This document shows positions 8,420 through 17,417 of a DNA stretch of 44,065 nt, piece after piece (the first letter of the stretch is position 1; each line of letters opens with the position of its first letter). Made by a program: the position numbers and the translations under genes. Source of the DNA: Saccharospirillum sp. (GTDB lineage Bacteria; Pseudomonadota; Gammaproteobacteria; Pseudomonadales; Natronospirillaceae); NCBI GenBank assembly GCA_022565595.1, contig JAIUML010000032.1, positions 1-44,065 of the forward strand, in the 5' to 3' direction. The notes under the pieces are model-generated. The model worked only from the letters and a program-made list of their open reading frames with translations, ran no database searches and had not been told where the DNA came from.

Positions 8420-9073
8420 TTATTGATCCTCTATCAATACAACCACCAGTTCGGAAGGCCCATGGGCGCCATAGACCAGGGTTTGTTCGATGTCTGCAGT
8501 TTTGGAAGGGCCAGAAATCAATAGCGCATTGGTCGGCATTCGACCTTGCCAGGGAGGCTCGGCAATGACCTGAGCAAAGGTCGCTTTCAACGTCGACTGG
8601 GACACAATGGCAATGTGCAAGGGCGGCACCAGGCTCATCAATCGAGGTTCATCGGCAGTCGGCCATAAGATCAGGCTGCCGGTTTCAGCGATGGCACCCA
8701 GGGTGGTGGTGATGGCTGCATCGCAGTCATTGAACATCGTATCCTGCCACTGCTCAACCGCGTCCTGATAAAGCATGGGACGGATGTTCTGACGTTCCAG
8801 AGCTGGCAACAGGTCCTTGAACGGGTGATTGCGACCCAGAAGCACCGTTTTTGCCTGGCGCTCTGTCAGTATCTTCACCAGGGTAGATTCAAGCTCCAGT
8901 TGTTGCACCTTGAAGACGTCCGCGTGGTTGGTAGTCAACTGATGGGTGAAACGCTTTACACACTCGGCTTGATCCCAATCTCTCAATAAAACCCCAGGGT
9001 CGGTGGGCATCGCCGCCGACGTTACCTGGCGTTGTCTCAGCCGTTGCAGAATTCGATCTCTGGCCTGGTTCAT
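8420..9073 (-). CDS. lutC: L-lactate utilisation protein LutC (YkgG/DUF162)
   Basis: The 217-residue protein opens with ARDRILQRLRQRQ, typical of LutC. It carries the DUF162 core: LILWPTADEPRLMSLVPP and HIAIV, with TTTLGAIAETGSL just before. LutC is the third subunit of the LutABC iron-sulfur complex that oxidises L-lactate to pyruvate at the membrane and feeds electrons to respiration. The ATG at 9073 overlaps the lutB stop as ATGA, indicating translational coupling. It is the last gene of the operon. Confidence 0.92.
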   Translation of the reverse strand: MNQARDRILQRLRQRQVTSAAMPTDPGVLLRDWDQAECVKRFTHQLTTNHADVFKVQQLELESTLVKILTERQAKTVLLGRNHPFKDLLPALERQNIRPMLYQDAVEQWQDTMFNDCDAAITTTLGAIAETGSLILWPTADEPRLMSLVPPLHIAIVSQSTLKATFAQVIAEPPWQGRMPTNALLISGPSKTADIEQTLVYGAHGPSELVVVLIEDQ

Positions 9074-10503
9074 GGGCGTTGTCCTGTGCGAGGGCGTTGT
9101 TTCATCAATTGGTGCAAGGTTTTAGGGGCAGGCCTGGGGGCGGTTCTGAATCGGGTCCAACCGCCGAGTCGGCGTGGGCTGAGCACACGCAAGCGGCCTG
9201 CCATCGCAATCATGATTCGATAGAACGCCGGCTGCCGATTCATCCAGCTCCATAACCGCCAGACGGTATTTTCCAGGCCTGCTTTGCCTGCACCATGCCC
9301 TCTGGTCGGGTTTCTGGTCAGGCTGTTCCCATCGACCTTGTCACTGCGCAAGCGCACCAGCAGGTCGGGTATGGGGATGCGTACCGGGCAGACTTCGCCG
9401 CAGGCGCCGCATAAGGTAGAAGCCGAGGGAAAATCCGGGGTCTGGTCCAGGCCGAGCAGCTGTGGCATCAGAATTTTGCCGATGGGGCCTGGGTAGGTGG
9501 TGCCGTAGGCGTGGCCACCCACGCGGGTGTAGACCGGACAATGGTTCATGCAGGCACCGCAGCGAATGCAGCGCAGAGTGTCAGCCCGTTCTTCATCCTG
9601 GTAGATCTCTGAGCGACCGTTATCGACCAGAACCAGATGCACGGCTTCAGGTCCATCCAGTTCGTCGCTCTGGCGCGGGCGACTGATCATGTTGACGTAG
9701 GTGGTGATGGCCTGGCCAGTCGCTGAGCGGGGCAACAAGGCGAGCAGGGCCGGCAACTCATTCAGCGAGGGGATGACCTTTTCAATGCCTGTCACGGCAA
9801 TGTGGCAGGGGGGCGCCGTGGTGGTCAGGCGTCCGTTGCCTTCGTTCTCGACCAGGCACAGCGTACCTGTCTCGGCGATGGCGAAGTTGACCCCCGAAAT
9901 GCCAACATCGGCTTGTTGAAACTTCTGCCGCAGTTGCTGACGTGCACTGTGCGTCAGGTAACGGGCATCCGGTCTTCGATCAGTGCCCGTCTTGCGGTGC
10001 ATCAGCTCGGAAATTTCTTCGGTATTCTTGTGAATGGCCGGCATGATGATGTGAGAGGGCGTCTCCTCAGCCAACTGCACAATGTATTCGCCCAGGTCCG
10101 ACTCCAGAGCGGTAATACCCGCCTGTTCGAGGTAATGATTGAGTTCCATCTCCTCGGTCACCATGGATTTGCCCTTGATCACCTGGCGCGCTTTTCGCTG
10201 TTGGCAGATGTCCGTAATGATGCGGCAAGCGTCGTCGCCATCTTCAGCCCAATGAACTTCTATGCCGTTCTGCTGGCACTGGGTTTCCAGTTGCTCCAGC
10301 AGGTCCGGTAATTGCCTCAAGGCATTGTGGCGAATGGCTGCGCCGAGGTCGCGCAAGGCTTCCAGGTCCCACCCCTGAAAGGCATTCAGCCGTTTGCTCA
10401 TCAACCCATCCATGGCAGAGCGAAAGTTGCTTCTGAGTTGGGTATTGCCCAGGGCTTCTTTGGCAGCAGGATTGAAGCGAATGGCACTGTTGCTGTGGCT
10501 CAT
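9070..10503 (-). CDS. lutB: L-lactate utilisation iron-sulfur protein LutB (YkgF)
   Basis: From the ATG at 10503 the protein has 477 residues. The first two thirds form the DUF162-like fold (NFAIAETGTLCLVENEGNGRL near residue 206). Two ferredoxin-type clusters follow: Cys312-x2-Cys315-x2-Cys318-x3-Cys322-Pro and Cys365-x2-Cys368-x3-Cys372-Pro. A C-terminal DUF3390-like tail closes it. The start at 10503 was preferred over one 33 bp upstream because it forms ATGA with the lutA stop and follows GGAGG. LutB carries electrons in L-lactate oxidation with LutA and LutC. Confidence 0.93.
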   Translation of the reverse strand: MSHSNSAIRFNPAAKEALGNTQLRSNFRSAMDGLMSKRLNAFQGWDLEALRDLGAAIRHNALRQLPDLLEQLETQCQQNGIEVHWAEDGDDACRIITDICQQRKARQVIKGKSMVTEEMELNHYLEQAGITALESDLGEYIVQLAEETPSHIIMPAIHKNTEEISELMHRKTGTDRRPDARYLTHSARQQLRQKFQQADVGISGVNFAIAETGTLCLVENEGNGRLTTTAPPCHIAVTGIEKVIPSLNELPALLALLPRSATGQAITTYVNMISRPRQSDELDGPEAVHLVLVDNGRSEIYQDEERADTLRCIRCGACMNHCPVYTRVGGHAYGTTYPGPIGKILMPQLLGLDQTPDFPSASTLCGACGEVCPVRIPIPDLLVRLRSDKVDGNSLTRNPTRGHGAGKAGLENTVWRLWSWMNRQPAFYRIMIAMAGRLRVLSPRRLGGWTRFRTAPRPAPKTLHQLMKQRPRTGQRP

Positions 10504-11276
10504 TGGTCGGCCTCCGCTCTGGTGGTACGTTGCCAAAGAAAGCTCAGCAGGTGTTCGCCTTCAAACGGCTCTGGTTGGGTATCGGAATGGCCCTGGATGT
10601 TCATCAGGCAGCCGATGTCGGTTGCCAAGAAACGCGTCGCACCGGTATCCCTTAGTGCTGTTACCTTGTCCTGCACCATGGCTCCGGAGACATCCGGATG
10701 GCGTACAGAAAAGGCGCCGCCAAAACCACAGCATTCAGCCGCGCGCGCCTGCTCGACCAGGGTGACGTTGGCCAATTGGCCGAGCAGGGCAGGGCCGACA
10801 TCGGCCGTCGCCATGTCCCTTCTGGATGAGCACGACGTATGCAAAGCGACTTCCACTGGCTCGCCAAGATCGGTCAAGGACAATTGGCAAACGTGCAGCA
10901 GAAATTCGGACAACTCAAAAACACGACTGGCAACGTCATTGGCCTGGGTTTGTTGGTCAGTGCCCGCGAACAGATCCGGGTAGTGCTTGCGCATCATGCC
11001 GGCACAGGAGCCGGAAGGGACGACAATCGGCCAGGGTTGATCAAACAAGGACAGCTGTTGGGCTGCTACAGCACGAGCGGCATCCGTTCGACCAGAGGTA
11101 TAAGCTGGTTGGCCACAGCAGGTCTGGTCCTCGGGGTAGTGCACCGTTATGCCCTCTCGCTCCAGCAGGTTTACGCCTGCCAATCCTGCTTCCGGGTAAA
11201 ACAGGTCAATCAGGCAGGTGCCGAAGAGGTAAACATGCTCCGGCTTGGCTGGATAGAGCTTGATGGCTGAATTCAT
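10500..11276 (-). CDS. lutA: L-lactate utilisation protein LutA (YkgE, CCG-domain)
   Basis: The protein has 258 residues with two cysteine-rich CCG domains. One is centred on Cys53-Cys54-Gly (QTCCGQPAY), the other on Cys182-Cys183-Gly (ECCGFGGAFS). PSGSCAGMMRKHYPDLF (near 87) and HTSCSSRR (near 146) are the partner cysteine motifs. These cysteines bind an iron-sulfur or disulfide cofactor, as in GlpC and heterodisulfide reductase. It is the first gene of lutABC and is transcribed away from the FadR-type regulator. No lactate permease gene is linked. Confidence 0.92.
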   Translation of the reverse strand: MNSAIKLYPAKPEHVYLFGTCLIDLFYPEAGLAGVNLLEREGITVHYPEDQTCCGQPAYTSGRTDAARAVAAQQLSLFDQPWPIVVPSGSCAGMMRKHYPDLFAGTDQQTQANDVASRVFELSEFLLHVCQLSLTDLGEPVEVALHTSCSSRRDMATADVGPALLGQLANVTLVEQARAAECCGFGGAFSVRHPDVSGAMVQDKVTALRDTGATRFLATDIGCLMNIQGHSDTQPEPFEGEHLLSFLWQRTTRAEADQ

Positions 11277-11326
11277 ATTGGGCTCGGCACTGGCAATGGG
11301 GTTGAAAGTCGTTTAGTCTTGTTGAT

Positions 11327-11343
11327 AATTGGTAATACCAATT
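11327..11343. promoter_or_regulatory. Operator for the FadR-type regulator of lutABC
   Basis: AATTGGTAATACCAATT is a perfect 17-bp palindrome in the divergent lutA-regulator spacer. Its core TGGTAATACCA matches the T-GGT-N-ACC-A shape recognised by FadR/LldR proteins. The position allows control of lutABC and autoregulation. Confidence 0.85.
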
Positions 11344-11435
11344 TACCAAGAATCTGTTCAAAGAGTAATCTCGGGCTGTCTCACTGTCAAACGGTACTTT
11401 GGTGTGAGGCCTTCACTTCTGGAGCTCAGGCAATC

Positions 11436-12203
11436 ATGAAAACTCAGCGTTTGTCCGATCAGGTCGCCACTCAACTTGAGCGGCGCATCGCAGAAGGGGT
11501 TTATCAGGCAGGTAGCCTATTGCCCCCGGAGCGCAGCCTGGCCGCGGAGATGGAGGTCTCTCGCCCGACACTGCGTGAAGCACTCAATAAGCTTGCGGTC
11601 AAAGGCCTGCTGGAAAGTCGCCAGGGGGGTGGCCATAAAGTCTGTCGCCAGGTCGGCAGCACGTTTACGGATCCTTTAATCGGTTTATTGGGTGAAATAG
11701 AGGACTTTCAGTACGATATATTGGAGTATCGCTATGGACTTGAGGGCATGGCGGCCTGGTACGCTGCTGAACGGGCGACTGATGACGACAAGGCCATGAT
11801 TCGTCAGTGTCTGGAGCAACTGGAGCAAGCGCACAGTGCCAACGATGCTTCCGCGCAGGCTTTAGCCGACGCAGCCTTTCATCAGGCCATTGCTGATGCC
11901 AGCCACAATGTGTTGGTACAGCACACACTCAGGGCAATGTTCACCCTGTTGTCGGAGTCGATCCGTGACTCGGTGTTTCAGTTGGCCAGCCAGACTCAGG
12001 TCGAATTGGAGTTGCTGCAACAGCATAGGCTCTTGGCCGATGCGATTTTGCAGGGTGACGCCAAGGGCGCACTGGCACAGGTGCAACACCATTTGACCTA
12101 TGTGGAGCGATGTCTTGATGAGGGGCGACGCTCTCAACAGCGTCAACAGCGTGCTCAAAGGCGTTTTCAATTTACACCCGTCAAGCTCGATTCGCAGCGG
12201 TAA
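11436..12203 (+). CDS. GntR/FadR-family regulator, probable L-lactate-responsive LldR/LutR
   Basis: From the ATG at 11436 the protein has 255 residues. A GntR winged helix (residues about 1-70) has LPPERSLAAEMEVSRPTLREAL and the wing GLLESRQGGGHKV. An FCD effector domain (about 80-235) includes YRYGLEGMAAWYAAERATD and the metal/ligand histidines of FHQAIADASHN. FadR-family FCD proteins beside lut genes are lactate-responsive repressors (LldR/PdhR type). The upstream in-frame ATG at 11319 would overlap the operator and lacks a Shine-Dalgarno, so it was rejected. GGAG lies 11 bp before 11436. Effector identity comes from context. Confidence 0.85.
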   Translation: MKTQRLSDQVATQLERRIAEGVYQAGSLLPPERSLAAEMEVSRPTLREALNKLAVKGLLESRQGGGHKVCRQVGSTFTDPLIGLLGEIEDFQYDILEYRYGLEGMAAWYAAERATDDDKAMIRQCLEQLEQAHSANDASAQALADAAFHQAIADASHNVLVQHTLRAMFTLLSESIRDSVFQLASQTQVELELLQQHRLLADAILQGDAKGALAQVQHHLTYVERCLDEGRRSQQRQQRAQRRFQFTPVKLDSQR

Positions 12204-12277
12204 CGTTGCAGTCTGTTACAAATGGTCCATTATTAAGGTATTCCAGCAAAGGCTTATCACAGGAGTAAATAATTAGA

Positions 12278-12913
12278 ATGGGTAAAGCAGCAGTTTGGTT
12301 GACAGCAGTGGGCCTTTCCTGGTTCTCGACACAGGCCATAGCACAGAGTTTCGCTGATGCGGTAGCGCAATGCCGACAGATCAGCAATCAGGCGGCTCGT
12401 TATGCCTGCTATGACAACATCGAGACGGGGCCATCCAACCAGAGACGCGATGTTGGGAAATTCAATTACCAATCCACCTTTGATCCCATCACCGGCCAGG
12501 CTCAGTTCAAGCTGTCCATTCGCTCCGATCGAGGTTTGAATCCGCGCGGCAACCCGATCATCCTGGAGTGGAGTTGCGATTCAACTCAGCCAGGGGACTA
12601 TCGGCTGGAATTGATCTGGCAGAGTTTTCTCGAAAGCGCCAACCCTGAGGTACTAACGCGCATTGGCGATGCTGACCCGGTCGTGGGGCGTTGGCAAGCC
12701 GGCCGATTGCGCGAAACCAGCCTGTTTCAGGATGTTGTAACCGGTTTTGGCAAGTCCGAGTTTGTCGATGCATTGCTGGCCCAGATTGATAGCGGCAACA
12801 CCAGCCTGGTGTTTCGAACGCAGCCTTATAATCGTGCGCCGATAACGGCGGTCTTTGATTTTTCAGGCTTTGACGAACTGGTCCTGCCGATGCGGGAATC
12901 CTGTCAATTTTAA
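12278..12913 (+). CDS. Secreted TagO/VasI-like protein
   Basis: This 211-residue protein has a signal peptide (cleavage near STQAIA-QS). An AQCRQISNQAARYACYDNI motif follows with Cys32 and Cys44, the hallmark of the family of type VI secretion accessory proteins TagO/VasI and related periplasmic proteins. The last part, LVFRTQPYNRAPITAVFDFSG then a terminal PMRESCQF, also matches that family's ending. No type VI genes occur in the window, so it is an orphan copy whose role is unknown. AGGAG lies upstream with a longish spacing of about 12 bp to the ATG. Family assignment is moderate. Confidence 0.6.
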   Translation: MGKAAVWLTAVGLSWFSTQAIAQSFADAVAQCRQISNQAARYACYDNIETGPSNQRRDVGKFNYQSTFDPITGQAQFKLSIRSDRGLNPRGNPIILEWSCDSTQPGDYRLELIWQSFLESANPEVLTRIGDADPVVGRWQAGRLRETSLFQDVVTGFGKSEFVDALLAQIDSGNTSLVFRTQPYNRAPITAVFDFSGFDELVLPMRESCQF

Positions 12914-13047
12914 GGCACTGGTGGTATTTATGTTAAAAAGAGCGATAAAGATGGCTTTTTCATGACAGAAAGCTTGCAATTTCAAAGTATTGACGCACAC
13001 TCTTCACAATACTTCTGAACAGGAGAGACGATACCCTTCGAGACACT

Positions 13048-13075
13048 CTGGTTAACAAATCCTGGTTAACAGATC
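13048..13075. repeat. Tandem 14-bp repeat, two units
   Basis: CTGGTTAACAAATC is followed at once by CTGGTTAACAGATC, one mismatch. Each unit contains the palindrome GTTAAC. The pair sits about 80 bp upstream of the small gene at 13153, where two side-by-side protein sites would be expected. The rest of the 12914-13152 gap shows no other clear element. Confidence 0.6.
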
Positions 13076-13152
13076 AGCCAGACCGCACCTAATCGGGGCC
13101 ATCCATTTGCCCTGCGATCCTGACTTTTTCGGTTGAGAGCGAGGTTAAGGTT

Positions 13153-13467
13153 ATGAATGACGTTAAAGAGTTTGAGCTAATCGTGTCTGAGAATTTTGAT
13201 TTTAACGCACTTCAAGTCTGTCGTGACGACCAAGGCGACCTCCAGGCCAACATTGAGCCGATCTGCGAAATTCTTTCCGCATCCGGTATCGAGGAGACGC
13301 TGGTCAAAAGCCCTACTGTTTTGTCCAACCTTATTAACACTTTGTACGATTTTCATCTGGAAAATGGCGGTTCAGTCGATCTCGAGATCGAACGCATGAG
13401 AGCCATGCATGAACTGGCAACCCATTTTAGCCCGGAAAGACTTTTCAGCAGTGCGGTTTTGCAGTAG
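13153..13467 (+). CDS. Small acidic protein of unknown function
   Basis: I do not recognise this 104-residue protein. It is acidic, has no signal peptide or membrane segment, and is predicted to be mostly helical in its second half (SNLINTLYDFHLENGG, IERMRAMHELATHF). A GAGGT Shine-Dalgarno lies 7 bp before the ATG, and a strong terminator follows 11 bp after the stop. A tandem repeat sits upstream. These signals support a real, separately transcribed gene. The length and helix-rich character resemble small regulatory or adaptor proteins, but nothing specific can be claimed. Confidence 0.65.
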   Translation: MNDVKEFELIVSENFDFNALQVCRDDQGDLQANIEPICEILSASGIEETLVKSPTVLSNLINTLYDFHLENGGSVDLEIERMRAMHELATHFSPERLFSSAVLQ

Positions 13468-13478
13468 CCATAATATTT

Positions 13479-13515
13479 GCATAAAAAAAGGGGCTTTTAG
13501 CCCCTTTTTTTATGC
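13479..13515. terminator. Bidirectional Rho-independent terminator
   Basis: A perfect GGGGC/GCCCC stem with a TTTTA loop is flanked by seven A on the left and seven T on the right, and the outer bases GCATA/TATGC also pair. It serves both the small gene from the left and the membrane protein gene ending at 13517 from the right. Confidence 0.93.
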
Positions 13516-13516
13516 A

Positions 13517-14218
13517 TCACTTTTTGCTGTTGTCGACCATTATGGCTTCCAGTTCGAGCCCGGTCAGTTTCTTTAACTGATGCAACAGGTAAAAAATGGC
13601 TCCCATCAGGATTATCATGCTCGGTAGGGCGATAACCGGGTAGCTAAGGGCGGTCATCCGGCCCAACTCTTCACTGAAGGCCTGGGTTCCCGGCGGGCTA
13701 ACCACGATCCAGCGGGCCAGTACATAGTTCAGAAAAGACGATAGAAAGAAAGAGGCGGCGACTATATATGCTACCTGATTCAAGCGTTGCTCCAACTCTT
13801 GCTGAGTGCCACGTGCTTCGAGGGCTTCATTGACTGTGTCAATGGACAGTATCTGGCCATTGAAAATGAGTTTTCTAACCAGTGGGAAGCGCGTTTTCTG
13901 GCTGACCAGGACTGCGATACCGAGAATGCCCGGGACGGCGGCTTCCTTGATCGCAATGTATTTGGGATCAAGCTCCAGCAAGCTGATGCCGCCGGTCAAA
14001 AAGACACTGATAACGCCGATAACCGAGAATGGGTTAACTTTTCCGGTAAGCCGCATTTCCCAGAGACCATAGCCGATCGGGAATGCCAGTGCGATGACAA
14101 TGCTCCAGGTCGGACCGAGGTAATCCGGCCCGCTGAAGCGAGTCAGAATCACCACCGGTACGATGATGTTGAAAATCATGTTGGCGAAAAAACCGCCACC
14201 TTGCTTTTGCTCGCTCAA
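13517..14218 (-). CDS. VC0807-family integral membrane protein
   Basis: The 233-residue protein has about six hydrophobic segments (near residues 12-30, 38-55, 65-80, 95-110, 150-170 and 190-215). It opens with FFANMIFNIIVPVVILTRFSGPDYLGP, which I associate with the VC0807 family of uncharacterised inner membrane proteins, and has the family features ALAFPIGYGLWEM and KTRFPLVRKLIFN. The fold is related by eye to intracellular septation protein A. No function is established. It ends at the bidirectional terminator; upstream lies an MFS gene on the same strand, with 52 bp between them. Confidence 0.7.
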   Translation of the reverse strand: MSEQKQGGGFFANMIFNIIVPVVILTRFSGPDYLGPTWSIVIALAFPIGYGLWEMRLTGKVNPFSVIGVISVFLTGGISLLELDPKYIAIKEAAVPGILGIAVLVSQKTRFPLVRKLIFNGQILSIDTVNEALEARGTQQELEQRLNQVAYIVAASFFLSSFLNYVLARWIVVSPPGTQAFSEELGRMTALSYPVIALPSMIILMGAIFYLLHQLKKLTGLELEAIMVDNSKK

Positions 14219-14270
14219 AATCGACTACCTGCTGTCTTTGTAAGAGAATTTTACAGACCTGAAGAGCATT

Positions 14271-15518
14271 TTAAGAAATTTTCTCGGTTGAGACACCCTT
14301 TTCCACCCTCAGCTTGCGCGCCATAGTGTAAAGCAGGCTGAGTACAAGCACGACAATGGCCAGAAACCAGGGGATCACTTCCAGTGTGAACTGCGCTGAC
14401 AGCCAGCCGGCAAGGGCGGGCAGGGTAGCGGCACCAATGCCGGCGCCGGCAATTTGCATGCCCATGGTATTGGCCAGATGTTTTTGCCCGACTCGCTGTC
14501 CTGTGCCCGATACCATGGCCGGAAAAACAGGGGCAAAGGCAAAGCCGAGCAGGCCAATGGCCAGCAGGCCGATCAAGGGAGCCGGGTTCCAGATCAATAC
14601 CATTGCGCCGCTGAAGGCCAGTATCAGGCTGCCCAGCACCAGGCGATGGTTGCCCAGGTGGTTGGCAAAGAGGCCGGCTACCATGCGTCCGAGTGTAAAC
14701 ATGCCCCAGTAGACGGCGATCCAGAGGCCAGCAGGCCCGGGCTGTACGTCACGCTCTTCAGTCAACAACGAATAGCCCCACAGTCCGAGAGTCAGCTCAA
14801 GACCGGTATAGCAGAAGAACAGACCCATGCTCAGCCAGACCTGCCATTGCATTAATGACGACTTGAAGCCTGCCGGTGAGGAATCGGGTATGGGGCTGGT
14901 TGGAGCGACTTTGCCTGCATCGTCGGTCATGTTGGGTTCGATTGCCGGCTTGATTGGCGCTTTTTTTTGCCAGACCTTGGCGGTCAACAAAAACACCGCC
15001 CCCAGGGCAACCTGAGCAGAGCCGACAATCCAGTAACCGACGCGCCAGCTTTCGAACTGATTGAGCCCCGCGGTCATGATCAATGGGCCCAGGGTGATGC
15101 CGACACCAAAGCTGGCGTGCAACCATTGCATCAACCGTTCGCTGTGGTTTACCGCTATGTAGGTGTTCAGACCGGCGTCGATGGCTCCAGCAGAGACGCC
15201 CACGACGACGCCTATCAGAATAACGCTGAACCACTGGTCTACCCAGGTGAACGACAGCAGAGAAAGGCCGGTGGCGGCGCAACTGAAGCCCAGCAAGCGG
15301 CCAATGCCCAGCCAGCGGCTGATCGGACCACTGAAAAAGCTGCTGATCATGTAACCGGAAGTGGTGGAGATCAGTAGCAGGCCGAGTGCATCCAAAGGCT
15401 GACCGAAATCGGCTCTCATGCTTGGCCAGGCGACGCCAAGCAATCCATCCGGGAGCCCAAGGGAAATAAATGCAATAAAAGCCATAGCAATCAGAAGTGT
15501 GGCAGACCGCATGGGCAT
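14271..15518 (-). CDS. Major facilitator superfamily transporter
   Basis: The 415-residue protein has twelve predicted membrane segments in two halves, joined by a hydrophilic loop at about residues 195-225. The first half shows FISLGLPDGLLGVAWPSMR and GAIDAGLNTYIAVNH, then HASFGVGITLGPL. This pattern belongs to the FucP/BSC6-like branch of MFS proteins, often annotated as sugar or drug permeases. The substrate cannot be predicted. The gene is preceded by a short untranslated region and may be cotranscribed with the VC0807-family gene. Confidence 0.85.
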   Translation of the reverse strand: MPMRSATLLIAMAFIAFISLGLPDGLLGVAWPSMRADFGQPLDALGLLLISTTSGYMISSFFSGPISRWLGIGRLLGFSCAATGLSLLSFTWVDQWFSVILIGVVVGVSAGAIDAGLNTYIAVNHSERLMQWLHASFGVGITLGPLIMTAGLNQFESWRVGYWIVGSAQVALGAVFLLTAKVWQKKAPIKPAIEPNMTDDAGKVAPTSPIPDSSPAGFKSSLMQWQVWLSMGLFFCYTGLELTLGLWGYSLLTEERDVQPGPAGLWIAVYWGMFTLGRMVAGLFANHLGNHRLVLGSLILAFSGAMVLIWNPAPLIGLLAIGLLGFAFAPVFPAMVSGTGQRVGQKHLANTMGMQIAGAGIGAATLPALAGWLSAQFTLEVIPWFLAIVVLVLSLLYTMARKLRVEKGVSTEKIS

Positions 15519-15593
15519 CGACTTCCTCTATACAAAAGTGGAGGCATGGTAGAGGGAGCTGAAAGCGGTTTCAATAGGACGTTGAAAGAACAG

Positions 15594-15621
15594 AACCCGG
15601 TGCTGAACTGGCACCGGGTTT
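15594..15621 (-). terminator. Rho-independent terminator after ahpF
   Basis: AAACCCGGTGC and GCACCGGGTT form an almost perfect 10-bp stem with a 7-nt loop, 21 bp beyond the ahpF stop. The T-tract on the minus side is weak (TTCTGTTCTTT), so termination may be partial. Confidence 0.7.
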
Positions 15622-15641
15622 CGTTCGAGCTGAAATGGCGA

Positions 15642-17231
15642 TCAGGCCGTCGTTAACTCCGCTCTGTCGGCAGTGACTTGAGCCGGGTCCTGGGTGCGAA
15701 TCAGATGGTCGAAGGCGCTCAACGCTGCCGTTGACCCCGCTCCCATCGAGATGACGATCTGTTTGTAGGGCACAGTTGTGACATCCCCGGCTGCAAAAAC
15801 ACCGGGTATGGACGTTGCACCGCGTGCATCAATCTCGATCTCACCAAAGCGGGTCAGATCGATGTCACTGCCCCGTAACCACTCTGAGTTAGGAATCAGG
15901 CCAATCTGGACAAAAATGCCGGAAACCTCAAGCGTCTGGCTAGCGTCAGTGGTTCTATCCGTATAAATCAGGCCACTGACCTTGTTGCCGTCACCAATGA
16001 CCTCGGTCGTTTGAGCGCTTCGGATGATCTCGACATTCGGCAGAGACTTCGCCTTGCGCTGCAATACTTCGTCCGCCTTGAGGGTATCGGCATACTCCAG
16101 AACAGTAACATGCTCAACGATGCCGGCCAGATCGATGGCGGCTTCTATGCCCGAGTTGCCGCCGCCAACGACTGCCACTCGCTTACCTTTGTAAAAGGGG
16201 CCATCACAGTGCGGGCAGTAGGCAACGCCTTTGCCACGATACTGGTGTTCACCGGGAACATTGAGTTCGCGCCAGCGCGCTCCGGTCGCCAGAATGATGG
16301 AGCGACTTTTCAGACTGGCGTCACTCTCCAGGTTCAACTCCAGATAATCGCCGCGGGTAATGCCCGCGGCTTTCTGGTCGGTGATGATGTCTACACCGTA
16401 CTCTAGAACATGCTGTTCAAGGCTGGCGACCAACTTGGGGCCTTCGGTGTAGGGCACGGAAATAAAGTTTTCGATGCCCACTGTTTCTGCCACTTGCCCA
16501 CCAAAAAGCTCAGCGACTAGGCCAGTGCGAATGCCTTTGCGTGCAGCGTAGATGGCTGCAGCAGCGCCAGCAGGCCCGCCACCGACGATCAAGACATCGT
16601 AAGGTGCTTTTTCTTTCAGCGCAGCGGCATGACGTTTGCCGGCATTCTGGTCGAGCTTGCGGACGATGTCCGCCAGGGTCATACGGCCCTGACCGAAAGC
16701 TTCTCCGTTCAAGAAGACGGCCGGTACCGCCATGATGCTGCGTGCATCGACTTCATCCTGAAATAGGGCGCCGTCGATCATGGTGTGTTTAATGCGCGGG
16801 TTCAGGGTGGCCATCAGGTTCAGTGCCTGAACAACATCCGGGCAGTTCTGGCAGGTCAGCGAAATGTAGGTTTCAAACTCGTAGTCGCCTTCCAACTCCC
16901 GTATTTGTTGCAACAAGCCAGGGTCGGCCTTGGAAGGATGGCCACCCGCCTGAAGCAAAGCCAGAACAAGAGACGTAAATTCATGGCCCATGGGAATCCC
17001 GGCGAAATTGACGCGAGGAAGTTCGCCATTCGGAGCGATGCCGAGGTTGGGTTCGCGCAGGCCTGGCGCCTCTGTCAGACTGATTTTGTCGGAAAGGGCG
17101 TTGATTTCTGTCGCCAAAGCCAGCAGTTCCTGGCCTTTGGTGCTTTGACCAGCGGACACGCTCAGTTCTATCGGATGAACGATGTTTTTCAGATAGGCGT
17201 CCAACTGGGTTTTGATGTTTGCATCAAGCAT
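15642..17231 (-). CDS. ahpF: Alkyl hydroperoxide reductase subunit F
   Basis: The 529-residue flavoprotein has the AhpF domain order. Two thioredoxin folds come first (residues 1-200) with the redox pair Cys127-x2-Cys130 in TCQNC. An FAD site follows ([17 protein letters not shown], near 217). The reactive disulfide is Cys339-x2-Cys342 in CPHCDGP. An NAD(P) site ([12 protein letters not shown], near 355) and the terminal FAD motif [15 protein letters not shown] close it. It passes electrons from NADH to AhpC for peroxide reduction in the cytoplasm. It lies 186 bp downstream of ahpC, with a foldback repeat in the spacer that could shape relative expression. Confidence 0.97.
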   Translation of the reverse strand: MLDANIKTQLDAYLKNIVHPIELSVSAGQSTKGQELLALATEINALSDKISLTEAPGLREPNLGIAPNGELPRVNFAGIPMGHEFTSLVLALLQAGGHPSKADPGLLQQIRELEGDYEFETYISLTCQNCPDVVQALNLMATLNPRIKHTMIDGALFQDEVDARSIMAVPAVFLNGEAFGQGRMTLADIVRKLDQNAGKRHAAALKEKAPYDVLIVGGGPAGAAAAIYAARKGIRTGLVAELFGGQVAETVGIENFISVPYTEGPKLVASLEQHVLEYGVDIITDQKAAGITRGDYLELNLESDASLKSRSIILATGARWRELNVPGEHQYRGKGVAYCPHCDGPFYKGKRVAVVGGGNSGIEAAIDLAGIVEHVTVLEYADTLKADEVLQRKAKSLPNVEIIRSAQTTEVIGDGNKVSGLIYTDRTTDASQTLEVSGIFVQIGLIPNSEWLRGSDIDLTRFGEIEIDARGATSIPGVFAAGDVTTVPYKQIVISMGAGSTAALSAFDHLIRTQDPAQVTADRAELTTA

Positions 17232-17270
17232 GGCGTGTCCTTAATTAATGAAGTGATCGAATGGCGTCAG

Positions 17271-17386
17271 TGGTCCGCATCGGCTACCGGTGATACCTCT
17301 GCGGGGTCGGCGTCAATCCATCCATGGAGCCTAGACCGCAGCATCCCTGCTGCGGACTCCCCCGCTGAGGCACCTCCGGCATCCGA
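17271..17386. repeat. Foldback intercistronic element, short copy (ahpC-ahpF spacer)
   Basis: This is related, in opposite orientation, to the element at 40284-40473. Shared blocks are TGGTCCGCA(T/A)CGGCTACC at one end, GGGGTCGGCGT inside it, TCCATGGAGCC, the hairpin CCGCAGC-ATCCCT-GCTGCGG (17336-17355) and GGCATCCG at the other end. The arms 17287-17306 and 17360-17379 pair at 16 of 20 positions, enclosing the hairpin. The central section of the longer copy is missing. Confidence 0.8.
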
Positions 17387-17417
17387 AGCTTGTTTCGTGC
17401 CAAATCAGTAGCTTGAG

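Noticed and set aside
10312-10983. 223-codon plus-strand frame across the lutA/lutB junction
   Set aside because: It is a shadow of two well-supported minus-strand genes with iron-sulfur motifs.
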